DNA of 5,321 nucleotides from Chitinophagaceae bacterium UBA3961 (GTDB lineage: Bacteria > Bacteroidota > Bacteroidia > Chitinophagales > Chitinophagaceae). The notes under the pieces are model-generated. The model did no database searches. It worked only from the letters and a program-made list of their open reading frames with translations, and was not told the origin of the DNA. The first letter of the stretch is position 1. Each line of letters opens with the position of its first letter. The position numbers and the translations under genes were made by a program. The stretch spans positions 1-5,321 of the forward strand of contig DGDD01000080.1 of the NCBI GenBank assembly GCA_002385265.1, read 5' to 3'. Below, piece after piece: positions 5,308 to 5,321 of the stretch.

Positions 5308-5321
5308 AGATCGGAAGAGCG
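5308..5321 (+). other. Illumina sequencing adapter remnant
   Basis: The final 14 bases, AGATCGGAAGAGCG, are identical to the start of the standard Illumina TruSeq/paired-end adapter. The base before (T at 5307) is where A-tailed ligation would join. They should be treated as artificial sequence left untrimmed at a contig end, not as part of the genome or of the permease gene. Confidence 0.96.

Overview
The window looks like a chromosomal housekeeping stretch from a member of the Bacteroidota. Three things point there. The L32, PlsX, DUF3050 and DUF2027-Smr proteins resemble the forms typical of that phylum. No clear Shine-Dalgarno sequences precede the genes. Three minus-strand transcription units carry the Bacteroidota -7 promoter element TAnnTTTG at the expected place. 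No mobile element, CRISPR array, tRNA or phage gene is visible. I cannot place the organism below phylum from this sequence alone.

Layout. The left part (1-2070) reads rightward: the 3' end of rpmF (ribosomal protein L32), then plsX (phosphate acyltransferase of phospholipid synthesis), then a multi-spanning membrane protein of the CPBP/Rce1-like family with altered active-site motifs. The rpmF-plsX pair is a widely conserved order, but fabH, its usual next neighbour, is absent and the membrane protein stands in its place. The right part reads leftward. From the right edge inward it holds the C-terminal end of an APC-type amino acid permease, a DUF2027/Smr-domain protein coupled by an ATGA overlap to a LysE/RhtB-type exporter, a DUF3050 protein with a heme-oxygenase-like look, and rnpB, the RNA of RNase P. 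rnpB meets the CPBP gene tail to tail with no gap: the last base of the protein's stop codon is also the outermost base of the RNase P P1 helix.

How the parts relate. rpmF and plsX link translation capacity to membrane lipid synthesis and are probably co-transcribed. Smr and LysE form a two-gene unit. DUF3050 and rnpB each appear to have their own promoter; the rnpB promoter overlaps the 3' end of the DUF3050 gene. In two genes (Smr and DUF3050) the longest open frame begins with a TTG that is really the end of the -7 element, so the true starts lie further in.

The last 14 bases (5308-5321) match the Illumina adapter AGATCGGAAGAGCG. They are almost certainly not genomic, so this window ends at a raw contig edge. 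I found no convincing new biological system. The most useful observations are the adapter, the promoter/start-codon collisions, the zero-gap CPBP/rnpB junction and the substituted CPBP catalytic motif.
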